Shown here: positions 18,701 to 33,200 of the stretch, in pieces
Layout: each line of letters starts with the position of its first letter
Position numbering within the stretch: position 1 is the stretch's first letter
Assembly: GCF_964340395.1 (NCBI RefSeq)
Contig: NC_135553.1
Span: 23,143,449-23,207,448, forward strand
Length of the DNA: 64,000 nucleotides
Reading direction: 5' to 3'
From: Glandiceps talaboti
Taxonomy: Eukaryota > Hemichordata > Enteropneusta > Spengelidae
The notes under the pieces: generated by a model
Seen by the model: the letters and a program-made list of their open reading frames with translations, nothing else
What the model was told of the DNA's origin: nothing
The model's database searches: none
Made by a program: the position numbers and the translations under genes

Positions 18701-21700
18701 TAATTTTTTTATTCAGGTTTTGATAATCTGTATGAATGTAGAAGCTCTCTCCTAAGAAAATAATGAGTTGATGCAAATTTGGCTACTCATAGTCTCCTGA
18801 AAAAAAATGCAAATAGCGTATTGGAGGGGAAGAAAGGATGGATGGGATAGGAGGAGGGTGAGCAGGAGGGTAGTGGGGGATATGAATGTATGTCGCGTAA
18901 ATTTACAGGTAAAGATTTAGTTTCGGTTACCCAGCATCTCGCCACTGGGGGCTCTGCCTACCAGACCCTCCCCCTGAAAGTCTGGGGAAACGAGATTCCA
19001 ACTTGCCCATGCATGACGTACCAATGAGAGCAGTGCATGCTGGGAATACTTCATGTCCAACATTGTAGACTAAGCGATTCAGGTACTTTCATGACAAGTT
19101 ATCACTTCTAAAGCGTCACACATCTAAACTACAACAAACAGGCCTCGTAAGCCCATATTTTATGACTTAGAAGAAATGTATTGTGTGAACCGGCCATGGG
19201 GTAGTTGAAACGTGGTTTCCCCAGACTCTTGCCTGGGTGGTCTTGTGGAAGAACCCCCTGAGGTGAGAGCCTGGGTAACCGAGACTGGAAAGTATCAAAA
19301 TTTTGACTTACCTTAGTTGGTTCTGTGATTCCAGATCAAGAGTTAGAATGTTTCCATCATTGTTTCTAGGAATATTTAGGAGTTCATAAATATTGTCCTG
19401 GGAAATATCTTTTAAACTTTTGTCACTTAGACTGTTTTGTTCTTGACAGTGCCTTATTTGCTGTCTAAGTCGTCTTTGTTGAGATTTGAATTTATTCAAA
19501 CTGACGACACTCAAACAACTAGAAACATCTTTTGTAGTCATTTGAACTGACCAATCAATGTCCTCCAATTTGGTCAGCTGATCACCCAACCCCGATGTCT
19601 GCTTCGCAGTCCACCATGCGTGGTTGTCATGGCAACACTGATTACCATAATCATCCCTTCTAGTCCTGTCAATCAAATCAGCACAGGATACGTTGTCAAG
19701 ATATTCAGACCACGATTCTAATGAATGATTCACAACTTGTGATTCTTTGATGGGTGATTCTTCTAGTTCGGTGTCATTTTTACAATCATGCCTCCCTGTA
19801 CTTGCAGAGTTCAAACAATCCATGTTACTCCTTATGACATTCTTCCCGTGATCAGCCATGGCCGCAAACATACCTGCCTTTGTTGACAAACTTGTATCTT
19901 CGTCCTAAAAATATCAAAACAATGTCAATAGTCAATACATAACCCTATGAGAGTAAATATGGGTATGAAGAACTATCCTACCCCTCCTACCCCAAGTATG
20001 AATAAGGACTGGCGCCCAGAGGGCAGTACCAGTGGTCAGCTATGGTAGGGGTGTGTGACCAGTGCCGAAAACCCCAGTCCCAATTTTGGACCAATTTTGA
20101 TCAAAAATCAATACCCCATTTTAGACCATTACAGGTTTTAAAAAGATATGAAAGTTTTAAAAAGATATGAAAGACCTAAATACATTTTCCTTACGAGGCA
20201 ACATTTGGGGCAGTTACTAAAGGACAATAGACTACATTTTAGACTGAGCAAAACTGAAAATAATGCAAAGTGGACCCTATTTTAGACTCTTCAGCTTGAA
20301 AAAAATAGACTCCATTTTAGCTTTAAAAAAAGCATCTCAAAGGGCGGTACATATATGTATGCATTTTGTAGTTTTCTCAAATAAGGGAAGTAGCCCCCAG
20401 GGACCAGTGTGCTTTCTTAAGCTAATTTGATATGTCACTGACACACACAATTTCTAGTGATGCAACAAAATTTGGTGTTCCCCTATCTCTTACTATGTCA
20501 CAGTATGTGGTGACTCACAAGAAATGTCAGTTTTTCTCATTTCAACTCACAACAACAAATTTTGGCTATCATTAGAGGGTACACTGGTAATATAAGAACT
20601 GTTTGATGTTTGAGTAGGCTGACACCTGACCAGTACCTTGTTTTGTCTCATAATCTTCAAACTGTTTTGAATTTGTTATTCATTTCTAATTTTGTAGAGG
20701 TAAATATCTTCCAACTTTTAAAAAAAATTCCCAGTTTGTCTCTCAAGACTCTATGGATTCATCTGACTGTTGTGCAATCACTCAGTCAGGTTATCACTTC
20801 ACACAAAAGAACACACCTTTTCTTTTTTTAACATTTGATTCTAATATAAGAAAAAAGACTGGAGACTTGAGCTTAAATTAAGTCTATTGTCTGTGAAAAC
20901 CTGACTGTATCCCTGGGGTGCGTCCTGGAAACACTCTCGAAAATGTCTAAACTTATGAGTCCTATAATCTTCCTGGCGACCGTATTCCGATTTTACACTA
21001 TGGTATCTTCACACATTACATCCAGTCAATGTCATTACTCAAGGCGTTAATTGTGGTTCAACTCCATGGTGGGTGAAGCGCAGATGGTGCATGTCAGAAG
21101 TAATACGTCACAAATTGGCAGACTGTCGTCATCGCTCATTAAATTAATGTTCATTTGGTACTGTAACAGCTGTTTCGACTGTTGGGGGAATTTATGCAAA
21201 TGTCCAACCGAACTCCACCTCCAGTCTGTTTAACTAAAGTCATGTGAAGATGCGACATCGCAATCGTCATCATGTTTATATGAACGCTGTAGAGGGGAGC
21301 ACAGAATTCTGCGCGAGTAACAAGATTGACTAGACGTAACGTGTGAAGATAACGTAGTGTAAAATCGGAATACAGTTATCAGGAACGAGACGTAATGTGC
21401 GAAGATAATGTAGAGTAAAATCGGAATACGGTCGTCACGAATGAGACATAAGGTGTGAAGATAACATAGTGTAAAATCAGAATATGGTTGTCAGGAACTA
21501 GACTAGATTCCTATGACCCATCTCCTGAAACAATCAGGAGACCTGACTTGAAAAACAGCTATATGAATTACACAAAATATTTCAAGCATAAATAAATACA
21601 ATGGATTGGTGCAAAAAATCACAAGAACCCATCCTAGCTCTGAATTCTCACTACCTGAAATAGAAAATTACTTCCTATGCACATCACAAAAATAACCTTC

Positions 21701-22980
21701 TTGTTCAAGTCAACCTTCTTGTTCTATTTTGGCCCTCTAGTAAGAGGTAAAATGCTACTACAGGTACCAAGAATATAAATACAGATTTTCTCTAAAGTTG
21801 ACGTTCTGGTCATTGCTATAGAGGATATACAAGATATGATATATATACCTGTAGATGTTGTAGAAGTCCACCTTTCCTCCATCCTTGGTTCAGAAGACCA
21901 ACACAACTCTCCATACACAAATCATCGACATCAGGCAGTTTTACATTATCAGTTTCCATGGCAACACCAGCAGCTCCTTGCAATGACATGTCTTGTATCT
22001 GTTTCTTTTTCATCTCTTCTCGTTCCTCTATTCCGTTACTTTGATAAAATTCACCTATAGCGATGGTTTTTATTTCCAAGTCAATCAAGTTATTGAAGAA
22101 TTCAAGCTCAAAGTCTTCAATTTCATTTCCTATACATAAATTGTCTCTCTTCTCAATGTCATCACCACCGTCCTTTAAAGGAGAACATTTGTTCTTAACA
22201 TCACTCGTACAATCGCCAACGTTATCTTCTTTTGAATCCTTACCCTGCAGCCGAATTTTGGAATCAGTGATTGTCCTTACACCCTGTATTTGTTCATAGT
22301 TGGCAGATTTACCACTAGCCCCTGATTCGGCCCAGAATTGTAGGCAATGGATACAACGTCTGATATCGCTGTGATGTAGATCTACTAATCTCTCAATGTC
22401 ATGTGAATTAGTTCTAATATCTTCAGCCAGGCACATTACTTGAAGGTTAGTTACTATGGTTATCTGTAATACAAATGAAATGTCAAAGTAACATTTTACT
22501 TAGAGTGGACATATGGATGACAAATTGGCTTTCACTCAACATTTTAAGCTTTCACCCAAGATTTCAACTTGCCGATACACTACCTATAGATACTATTGAC
22601 CACTAATTGACATATACAATGTCTTTTTGTAAGTAATCACAACCAATTTTTAGTTAATATATCGTTGATTATTTGATAAAAAAAAAAATCCGAGTTGGAG
22701 CTAGTGCAGTAGACTGTGTTCATTATTGAAATAAATGCAAAGTTTTAATTTATGATAATTAATGTAAAACCATATACTTACTATTGGTGGCACTTTGAGA
22801 ATGATCTCTTCATATAGTCCTTCAGTTGGTACAACAAATCTCGGATCTACAAAGAACAACATCAAAATCCAGCTTTACACTAAGTTTAATTAGACCATTT
22901 CATTTCTAAAATGTACATGTTTCCATTGGATTTGTAATATCTTAATATATCCAGCTCACTATTTGTACATTTGCTTGAGT

Positions 22981-23044
<64 letters not shown>

Positions 23045-26000
23045 TACGTGTGTATGATTGTTTCACCTAATGAATTGACCAACCCTGATTATCCTTCCAA
23101 CTCAAATAAATAAACAAGTTTCATCCACAGATCAAGAATATTTTGTACTCAAAAATATCACACTTGAGTGATCGAGGATTCGTTGCAAGTTGAACAAACT
23201 AACCAACCAACTGATTCGAGTGACCTTAATTGACCTACTCAAAAGTTTACGTGCAACATCATAATAGTCTCTTGTAGTAATATGTGGATTTATTTAGTAC
23301 TTTGTAACTAATCAGGTGAATGGACTCTTTTATTTAATTGAGTGGAAGCCGGAATTGTGTCACAAATGATGAAATGATAAAATGTGATTATATAGCAACA
23401 AGTTTTCTTTTCTAATGGTTCATGCCTGATTTCATCTCGACAAAACTGGAACAATAATGAAGGTGTGTGCTTACTTTTTGACTTGTAAATTCACCATGCC
23501 TATATAGTATAAATGTCAGTCTAACCGGAATCTTTCACAGACTTCAGGTCACAATGTGTATTCTATTTTCTGTCTTGTAAATGCACCATGATGGCTATTT
23601 TTTGCAAACTGAGGCTCTCACTTCATGGTCTCAGTTTAACATTTTAGGTACCCTTACATACCTCAATACTGGCACCCTTCATAGACTTAAGGTCACAATA
23701 TGTATTCTACTTTTTGTCTTGTAAATGCACCATACTCAATATCACAAACAGATCAACAAAGCATAGAGCTTTAATAGACTCTAATGAAAACTTGTTCTAA
23801 CTGTACAACAATTTCACCATTACCTGATGTTGTCATAATAATTGGCCTTTTAGTGGTACTCATCAACGTATTAATGGCTGCCCAAAATCCCTTGTCTTCT
23901 TCAAAGATAATATCCACCTATAGGCCAAATAGGAAATAAAATCTTGAAAAATTATTGAGAAAAAATAGTTGCAGTTTCACCTGTTTTTGGCTTAATGAAA
24001 GGTGACTGACATACACGTATAATAATAATAATAAATTAAATAATTAAATAATTAAATAAATCTTATATAATAATAATAATTTTGATAATAATCATGTTTA
24101 TTTGAATATCAACCACCCTATCTGGGGTAGTTTGTTATGCTAAGTTCAAAAAAGGGGGTCATTTTATGAACATCTATTGCCATGGTAACCAAAATCACCA
24201 TAATATGTTAATCATTTTTCCAAAATTTGACATAAAACATTGAAAAAAAATAATACAGTGAAAAAATGGCCTTGTTTTAGACATGTATGAGTTAGTGTTA
24301 CCTGGTGTAACATAAATTGTATAAAATTGGATAGCTGTTTCCATGGAAACATATGGTAGACGTGAAAATTATGTTTTCGTTATATACACATACATCTCAC
24401 AAATAACATAAATCTGATAAATATCTTTTTATTTGCACATTGACAAGGGTAGTTTGTCCTGCTGAGTTCAAAGATATGGTCATTTAATGATCAGTTGCCA
24501 TGGTAACCAAAATAACTCACAAATTGAATGCAGAAATAAGTATGTACACTAGATAAAGTTGTGAAAGGGCACCCTCAAACGTCAGGCAGCATAGCAAATA
24601 TGAGCCAGCATAGCAAATGCTATGCTAGGATACATTTTATTGACAATAGGACCAAAAGGCACCATTCCTCTAAATTGTCTTGCACACAATGCTTTATTAT
24701 CATGTAATATTTAAACCCCTTCACTTGTAATAATAACAATCATCATCATCTTTATTCTTCCAAATAAATTCAGAAATGTATTCAATGGTCATCACTGAAC
24801 AGTGCCCTAGTGTTGAAAAAGCAAGAGGAAACCATGAGTACCCAAAGAAAATGTGCACTGTTCGGCAGGGTCAAACTGAACATCAACCTTCTGACACACA
24901 CATCTGGTTATTTAAATCAAACCTAGCCTGCATCAGTCAGGTTTGAACCTACACTGCAGTAGTAAGCAGCATACGAGCTAAATGCTCGGTCACCGACAAC
25001 CCAGCCTGCAGTGGTAAGCAGCAGCATACGAGCTAAATGCTTGGCCACCGACAACCTATAACAGTATTCATTACATATGTACAAGTAATGTATTGCACTT
25101 CTATGCACAATCATGCTAGTAGTATTTGCACTGCAGGGCCATACCAAAAAACATTGAATACCTGTATGCAAATGACAGCCCAGCATGCCATGTACACAAA
25201 ATAGATCATGTGATCACACAGTTGTATATGAAATTTGGCAGTTTCAAATGAACATATACACTAAATTAAAAGTAATAGCAGAACAAGTGACTGTACAGTT
25301 GTATTTTTATATGAAATTTGCCAGTTAAGGATGAACATGTGTAATCTAACAAAACCCATGACACACAATGCAATCAGAGATTTTGGACTTATGCTTATGT
25401 TTTCTGCTGCACTTTCAAAGTTTCACTTATTTCACTAGCGAAATCAAACCCACAGAGAAAACATCACAAACATTTCAGCAGATAGCCACAGTAAATCTCA
25501 TTTTCACTTATGAGGTTCTGCCATGACATTATGCATCCATTTATTTTTTGAACTTCAAACTTACCTCTTCAAAGAGTATGAGTGATGTACTTGCTATTTT
25601 CATCTTTAAAATATTAGATGTTTCAGCAGAGACTTTAGGGTTCTTTGTACCTTTGTTTGTTTTCTCAACTTTTGTTGCTGTCAACAGAAAAATAAAGTCA
25701 ATATTTAAATAAAAAGAAAACACATATTATTTTAGTTTTTCAAGACGACCAGCTGTCAGCAATCATCTATAACTGGAAGCCCATGTAACAAGTCACCTTA
25801 TTGGACTATACATAGTTGACTGCCACCAATCAGATTACTGAATCCAAGTGGGTGTGTATTACATGAAAATCACACCAGTAAGGGCTTGTATAAAATCAAA
25901 ATGGTCTGACAAGGCCAAAAAAAGAAAAGAATTGTTTCTGGTTTATACATAACAGGTGAATTACGTAAATACTCTCACATCAGTCTTTGTTTTTAGTTTG

Positions 26001-29000
26001 TCCAGCCCATGCAGTCTGCAGATCCGGGGCAGAAACACAAAAATAACCCTCCCTACTTCAGTGAAGACAACTGCAGAGCCAATCATGAACAAGCAAATGA
26101 TATCAGCCCCACATACACACTTGCTGTAAAGTACTAAATAAAAAGAACAGTAAATGCCATAAATAATAGACTGAGTGCCAGGTTTGTTGAGAATTACAAA
26201 AAAAAGAATTTGCATCGTCACACAACTTTAGACAATATGTCCTGACCAGAAACAATTCTTGTTTTTGGCCTAAGTTAAGATGCAGGTACTCCAGGTGCCT
26301 CCTGCTCTGAAGTTGAATAATTCCAACTGTAGTATAGAAGGAGAAAAGTGTGACTGGGCCAGCACTCGAACCAGGTACCTCCCTTACACTAAATGAGGTA
26401 GTCCACCCAGGCTGATCCACAATATTAATCCCTTTACACTACCACATTCCCCTCCCTTCTCTTTTTTTGAGAAGATCAAACTACAGCTACAACACCATGT
26501 ACCATACATCACATACTTCAGTGTACCTCCTTGCCAGGCATATTCCTTGTTTATTTCGTTGTTTTTTCGTTTTTTGTGTACCTGCTTGTTTGTTCCCCGT
26601 ACCTGCATTTTAACTTTAATCATTATACTTTGTACTTTATTAGACTTTTATGATTTTTAGGACTTGTTTTACTGATCAAATTTTGTGTTTCTTTCTCAGG
26701 CAATTTGGCCATTTTAAATTTTTATTTTGGCCACATTTTTGTTTCAGTAAACATGTATTATTATTATTATTTTTATTATAGTCAAGGAGAAACATGCGGA
26801 TGGACCAACACTCCAACATGAGACCACTAGAACGCGAAACAGATACACTACTAACTGTGTCATACCCTGGTGGAACTCCAATGACCTACAACATTACCAC
26901 TTAATAATAAATACCAAACTGCTATCATTCCATGAAAACCTCAAAGCAAGTAAAAATTAGAAACTGAAAGTGGCACGTTGATGATACAACAGTTCCAATA
27001 ACCATTCTTACTTTCATCTTTTTGTACTCCTTTCTTCTGTGTCTTTCCCTTCTTATCAGGACCACTGTCCGGTTTCTTGAGAAACGATGCAAAAGCTGAA
27101 TGTACTGGGGTCTTTTTGATGGTTTCCCTTATAGGTAGTGCAGGTCCTGGTTTGACTGCTGGTGACTGTAACTTGGCAAACATTGCAGCTCCTTGTACCC
27201 GGGACACCTGGTGAGATTGAGTGGCTTCTTTCAGGTCTGACAGGATTTGTTTACCGTTACGTTTAGATGATGCATTCACCTCAAAGACCTGTAATGATAT
27301 TTTCAAGGTTTTTTTAGAAACAATGCATAGGTTTCTTCTTGTGCCTAAGTGTTTCAATTTCACTAGATTAAGAATGTAATTGCAGGGTGAACATGAATGG
27401 GGACTTCATGAATACAATTCCTTAAAGAATCAAAGATGAAAATTTTATACATTTAAATTTCTCAAGTTAGTAAATCTTTTGTGCAGACCATAATGTGAAA
27501 ACTAATGATAATACTGTATATTTTCCATAGCATATCATTTCATTATTATTATCAGAAACATTCATTCGGTTTTTTTGGCAAGTGATTTACCAAAATTGGA
27601 ATTTCAGGCAATTGGTGAGTCGTCAAAGTCTGACCCATGCATCTGTGGCAGAGGTGTAAAAATAAGAATGTGAAGAGTGCCACCAGTGGTTGGAATATGA
27701 TCTGAAATAATACTTTTGTTTTCACCTTGAATCCCAGTTCCTGTGCACATGCATAGACTGAAGCTGTTTTACCAACACCACAAGGACCTTTTATGAGGAC
27801 ACTGTTACAGATTGTGTCTTCGTCATCATAGTCACTGTCACTTTCATCACTGACATCAAAGTCACTATCATCATCATCATACCACCATTCTGAAATACAA
27901 AACTGACTTATTAGGCAAAAATAAGTAAAGAATTGTTTCTGGTCAGTATGCGCATCACTTAAATACCCTCGCGTCAGTCTTTTTTTTCCAGCCCATGCAG
28001 TCTGTAGATTCAGGGGGAAACACAGAATAATTCTCCCTACTTCAGTGAAGACAATTTCAGAGCCAATCATGAACATGAATTCACAACGTCGCACCACTTC
28101 AGACAAAATGTCCTAACAAGAAACAATTATTGTTTTGGCCTTATCAAGAAATCTTGACAGTCACACAATTAAACAAGTCTTCACACAGTATATGAGTAAG
28201 AAGTATGGCTATATTTTTTGAGCAATTTGAGATAACTTGGATCAGGAAGACATTTGGTAAACATGATAAGATCAGAGAATTCAGGATTTCCTGTTTTATA
28301 TGCAGCCTTTTCTTCCACTATGTTTCAGGGTCTTTTTTATTTCTATCTTAATTAATCACAGCATTTCAACAAATTTTTTAGAGGGGAACATGACGATATA
28401 TCTAAAGGTCATAAGCACTTAGGAATCATGAATATTCAGTGTGCATCTAAAACATATGTATATCTGCTAATAAGTCCCATGATGCAATGGTGGACCAGTG
28501 TGAGAACAAGAGAGGTGAAATAGAGTTTCAATTTGGTGTATTTTTGGCAAGCGCACAAAATTTATGTGATGTGAAATCATTAAACCAACCTATCTATTTC
28601 CTGGAGAGGCTTTCCCCTTTTAAGTAATGTAACAAAATGCAATGAAAAAGCAGAATCTATCACTTTTTGACAGATACTGCAAATAGCACACAATGTCTTG
28701 CCACTTGAATACTTAAACCAGCACTAGCTGCAACTGGAACATTTTTTTTTTCATCAAATAACCAAAGAAGTATTCACTAAAAATTAGTCAAGTAGTTATA
28801 AAAAGACATTATATCTGTTAATTAGTAGTCATCGATATTATCTGTAGGTAATGTAGTGACAAGTTTGAATCTTGAGTGAAGGCTTATCTTTGAATCTGTG
28901 GCTTTGTTAAAACTGTACTAGTTGTAACTGGAGTATCACTTTCCAATCAGACAACCACAATCTATTCACTGAAAAGTGTTAAAATACCAATAGTTAGACA

Positions 29001-30208
29001 TTGTATATGATAGTTAGTGATGGATTATATCAATAATTAGTAGATTAAAATTGTGATTGCCATTGAGGGCGCTGTTTTGGGTGCAGACCCAAAAATAAAT
29101 TTGATTTGATATCTTGTACCATATATCAGCTACAAAAAATATGTTCACCAACAGGCGTATCAATACAGGCTGGGGTGTACACGATTGCAAGTTAGTAAAG
29201 TTATTGTATCTAACAAAAACTTTTCACAAAATTGTTCAGATGGAGCTAGTGCAGCTTTTTAAAAAAATCCTCAAATGAAGCCCTTACCATTACTTGGACT
29301 GTCAACCGACTTCTCCTTAGACTTCTTGGCTTCTTTCTTCATCTGTTTCTTGAGTTTCTTCTTTTCTCGTTCACTTCTCATCTTCCACTCTGACAGCCAG
29401 GAATGTAGTTTCTTGACAGATTCTTTGTTTCCGATGATTTCAGACATCTGACTAGGCTGGTATTTGTCAGTCCATAGCACATCTTTAGATTTATCTGATG
29501 AAAGAAAAAAAGGAAAACACGTGAATTGTGCATCATTGCCACTAAAATTTCCAAGTTCATGGTCACTGCAACAGTTGCCTTCTTCAAACAATATTTCACA
29601 GAACACTAGAATGTCATTGTCTCCTACAGACAACATTACAAAGTATAAAACTTATTTATATAGTCCTTGGCACTGTTTTTGACCAAAATTGTCACAACAA
29701 CTTTGATTTATTCAGTATTAAATTGGTGACAATCTATTTGTTCTGTACACAAATTAACAATATGAGTAATAACCATAGCAACAACATGCATGCTATGTAC
29801 GTCATATTTCTTTACTTTTAATAGGTTCCTTTGGCCCGAGTCACTGAAAAAGATCAGTTCAGGTTGAACAGTTGTTCTTGGCATGTGGAATTTGATTACA
29901 CAAAATAAAAGCCTGTTTTGTTTATAAAGCTGCTACTCAAAGTTCAAATGTGCAACTTTCATGATATGTGTTGACTTTAGTGTTTCTATACACCAATCAA
30001 TGATCAAGGTATGTTTTAGTAACTCCTATAGCTGTAAATTATAGCCTTATTAGTAATGACATCAAATTGTTTGCATAGGATTCAGATAGACAGACAGACA
30101 GACTGACAGAGACAAACAAACAAAAAGACAGAGAGATAGAGAGACAGACAGACAGACAGACAGATAGACGGAGATAGACAGATACTGAGAGATAGACAGA
30201 CAGACACA

Positions 30209-30294
<86 letters not shown>

Positions 30295-33200
30295 TAACAT
30301 ACCCTTCATTACAGAACGTAAAAACTATCCCACTACATCAATGCACTTACCAATTTCATCTTGACCCTCATCCATTTTCTTTACATCTTTTTTCTTTTCA
30401 TCATCATTCTCTTTCTTTTCTTCAATAACATCCTTACTTTCCTCAGTTATCACTTTACTCTGGAGTCTTCGACTACTCCGTCGGACTGATCCGTCCTCAC
30501 CTGTGTCTGCACCTTTCGAATTCCTTCTTGCCATTTTCCGTCTGTTTGTTTCATTCCCTTTATCCAATGCATTTGACTTTCTCTTCCCTCCCCTACCAAT
30601 GTTGTTTTTATTCTGTTCATCTGTTTTCTTCTCAGTTTCCTTGTCTTGGCCTGTAGATGTAGATGAATATAAAAGAAGAATGAATTTTCATATGTTCATT
30701 CATTCTGTATTCGTAGTTTTATAGCAAAATTTCATTGAGAATATGAAAGGAACGTCTTGAAAAACCACTAACTTAGGTTGGTTGGTTAGTTAGGGGTGAT
30801 CAAAAATATGTCGCACAAGCTCAATAAATGGACTTTTTTTCTCTATGACAAAACCCCCTCCCCTCTAAAGGGACATTCACAAGTACGACATCAAACATTT
30901 ATATATGATGTAAACTATGATGAAAACTATAGTGGTCACACCACTATGATCGATGTAATGTCAAAACATGATTGTAAACAACATTAAAATACTACCAGAA
31001 ACCCAGCGCTGCATTATATTAGAAGTAAATTTTAATCAACTTATCAACATCTCAGTAGTAAATACAGAATCTGTTATCAGTGAAGGTGTGAAAGATTCCA
31101 AAATTTGGTTAGAAGTGCATAAATGAATTTCAGCAAATGGCAAGTATGTTACTTCTCCATACATTGAAACATCACAATGTACAAATATACTAGCATTATG
31201 ACCTAGATCTCTTTTGGTGAATTCACATGATTGCCATGTCTGTCTTAAACTTAAAACTGCATTCGCTGCAACTGGAATGTCTGTTGAAACTCTTTCGTTA
31301 TATATAATGACTTATTCATAATATCGTACACCCTGCACAGTATTGAATCATCTGCGGGTAAAAAGCAGTGCACATAGTATGGTGCAATATCAGCCCTCCA
31401 CCCCCCACTATAAATCACGATCATAATCTACTTATTACGATACTACTTATAGATAAAACAGACCTCTAATTGACATGTACAATGTCTAATCATTGGTGAA
31501 TTCTCAGTGATTATATTGTTGGTTGTGTTATTGAAAAAATACTACCACTGTTACAGCTAGTGCAGGTTTAACAGTACTTTCAATAAAGTTCTTAAAGTAC
31601 GAATACACCAACTTGATAGAGATATAATTTATACACAGACAGTTCTCACCTTTTGGTTGAGTTCCACAAACACTGTTTCCTTTCTTTTTGACCAAATATC
31701 TCTTGAACCAACGATTGACTGGATAATTTGCATTGTATTGAATTATTTCCTGCAGTAAACGTTTCCTTATAGAGTAGGAGAGCTCTCGTCTGGTTAATCC
31801 CTGTCATGGATAGAAAAAGAAGAAATCTGTATCACTCTATATCGCCATCAAGTTATTATGGATCTACTTGTAAAATGATCATATCAAGTCATCTCTATTC
31901 CTGAAGAGGAAAGGTATGTTTTTAACAATTATGATGCATTGTGGGCAGTCTTGTAGATACCAGGGAAAGTTTGATTTGCATAAACGTGATTGTGATTAAT
32001 CTGAAGTCATTTCTGGAAATGAGGTTGTAAACAAAATCATAATTGATGTGATTACAAGATGGCAGACCACATAATATCATGAGGGGATTGTGCACGCACT
32101 GCTGATGGCAAGTTAGAACTGACGGAAAACATGATGTATATAAATTGTGATTGGTCAGATTGGTAATTTGTTATCATTGAAACATTTTGACGTTGGAAAA
32201 TCATTTGATTTATTGGAAATGTGTGAGTACTGTGATTATCATGATTATGATTGGTTCTTATCAAACACGAAATCATGATCGTGATCAATAAATCGTGATT
32301 ATGATTGTGAAAATCGAAAGTGCCTCTGTACAGCCTAATGTAGACTGAAAGATTCACCACTGAGGGCGCTCTCTCAATTGTTCCCAGTACACACAATGAC
32401 AAATCTTTCACTGTGGTGAAATTACAATCAAATACAAACCTTTTTCACTGCCAATGAGACATTGCACTTCTCTAATGCTAATGTTAGACAACCAAGTTCC
32501 ATGTTTGCACAATTCCAAACTGTTGTACTGGTCTTTCTTTCTTCTCCTATGAGATACTTGGAGGAAGGTAAGCTTAGATTCCACAAGCCCGAACCTGAAG
32601 TTTCTGTACAATTTATCAAAAAAAAAAAAAGCTAGCATGATTGAAAACGAATGGAAATATAAATCGCGAAAATTGTGAGTCTTCTTGTGAGTGATAGTGG
32701 ATGTGGAAACTGACATCAACTTAAAAAGACAATTATATAAAACTGTTCTCCCAATCTGTAATGGCTGTATATCTGATGAGAAGAAACCAATAACACGTAC
32801 ACTGAGACCATATGGAAAACAACGGAAAACGTAACTACCTGAACTACACACTCTAGACCTATTTTAAAATTGAGCATAATCAGAACCGCACAATTTTTTT
32901 TATTAGGCCTTAAGAGGTATTTTATCATCCCAAATTATATGTAATTTGATATCAGGATTCTGTACAAGTGTACTAAACCATACACCAAGGGTGGAGGGTC
33001 TACGACTAAACTAAAGGCTGAAATATGCCTGACTGGATGTTAAGTAGGTGTGATGTCCTGATACTGATGTGGGTCACCTACTAGGCTACTGCAACCTCCT
33101 GCCAAGCTATGCATTGATGCAGTCATGCATTCATTGTACATGAAAGCACATGGTCGCTCAGTTTGATTTTCGGAGAAATTTGCTGTTTTGGATAAATATA

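Noticed and set aside
24925-25060. Functional tRNA gene
   Set aside because: A B box is present but no full cloverleaf or acceptor stem could be folded. SINE-like is the better reading.
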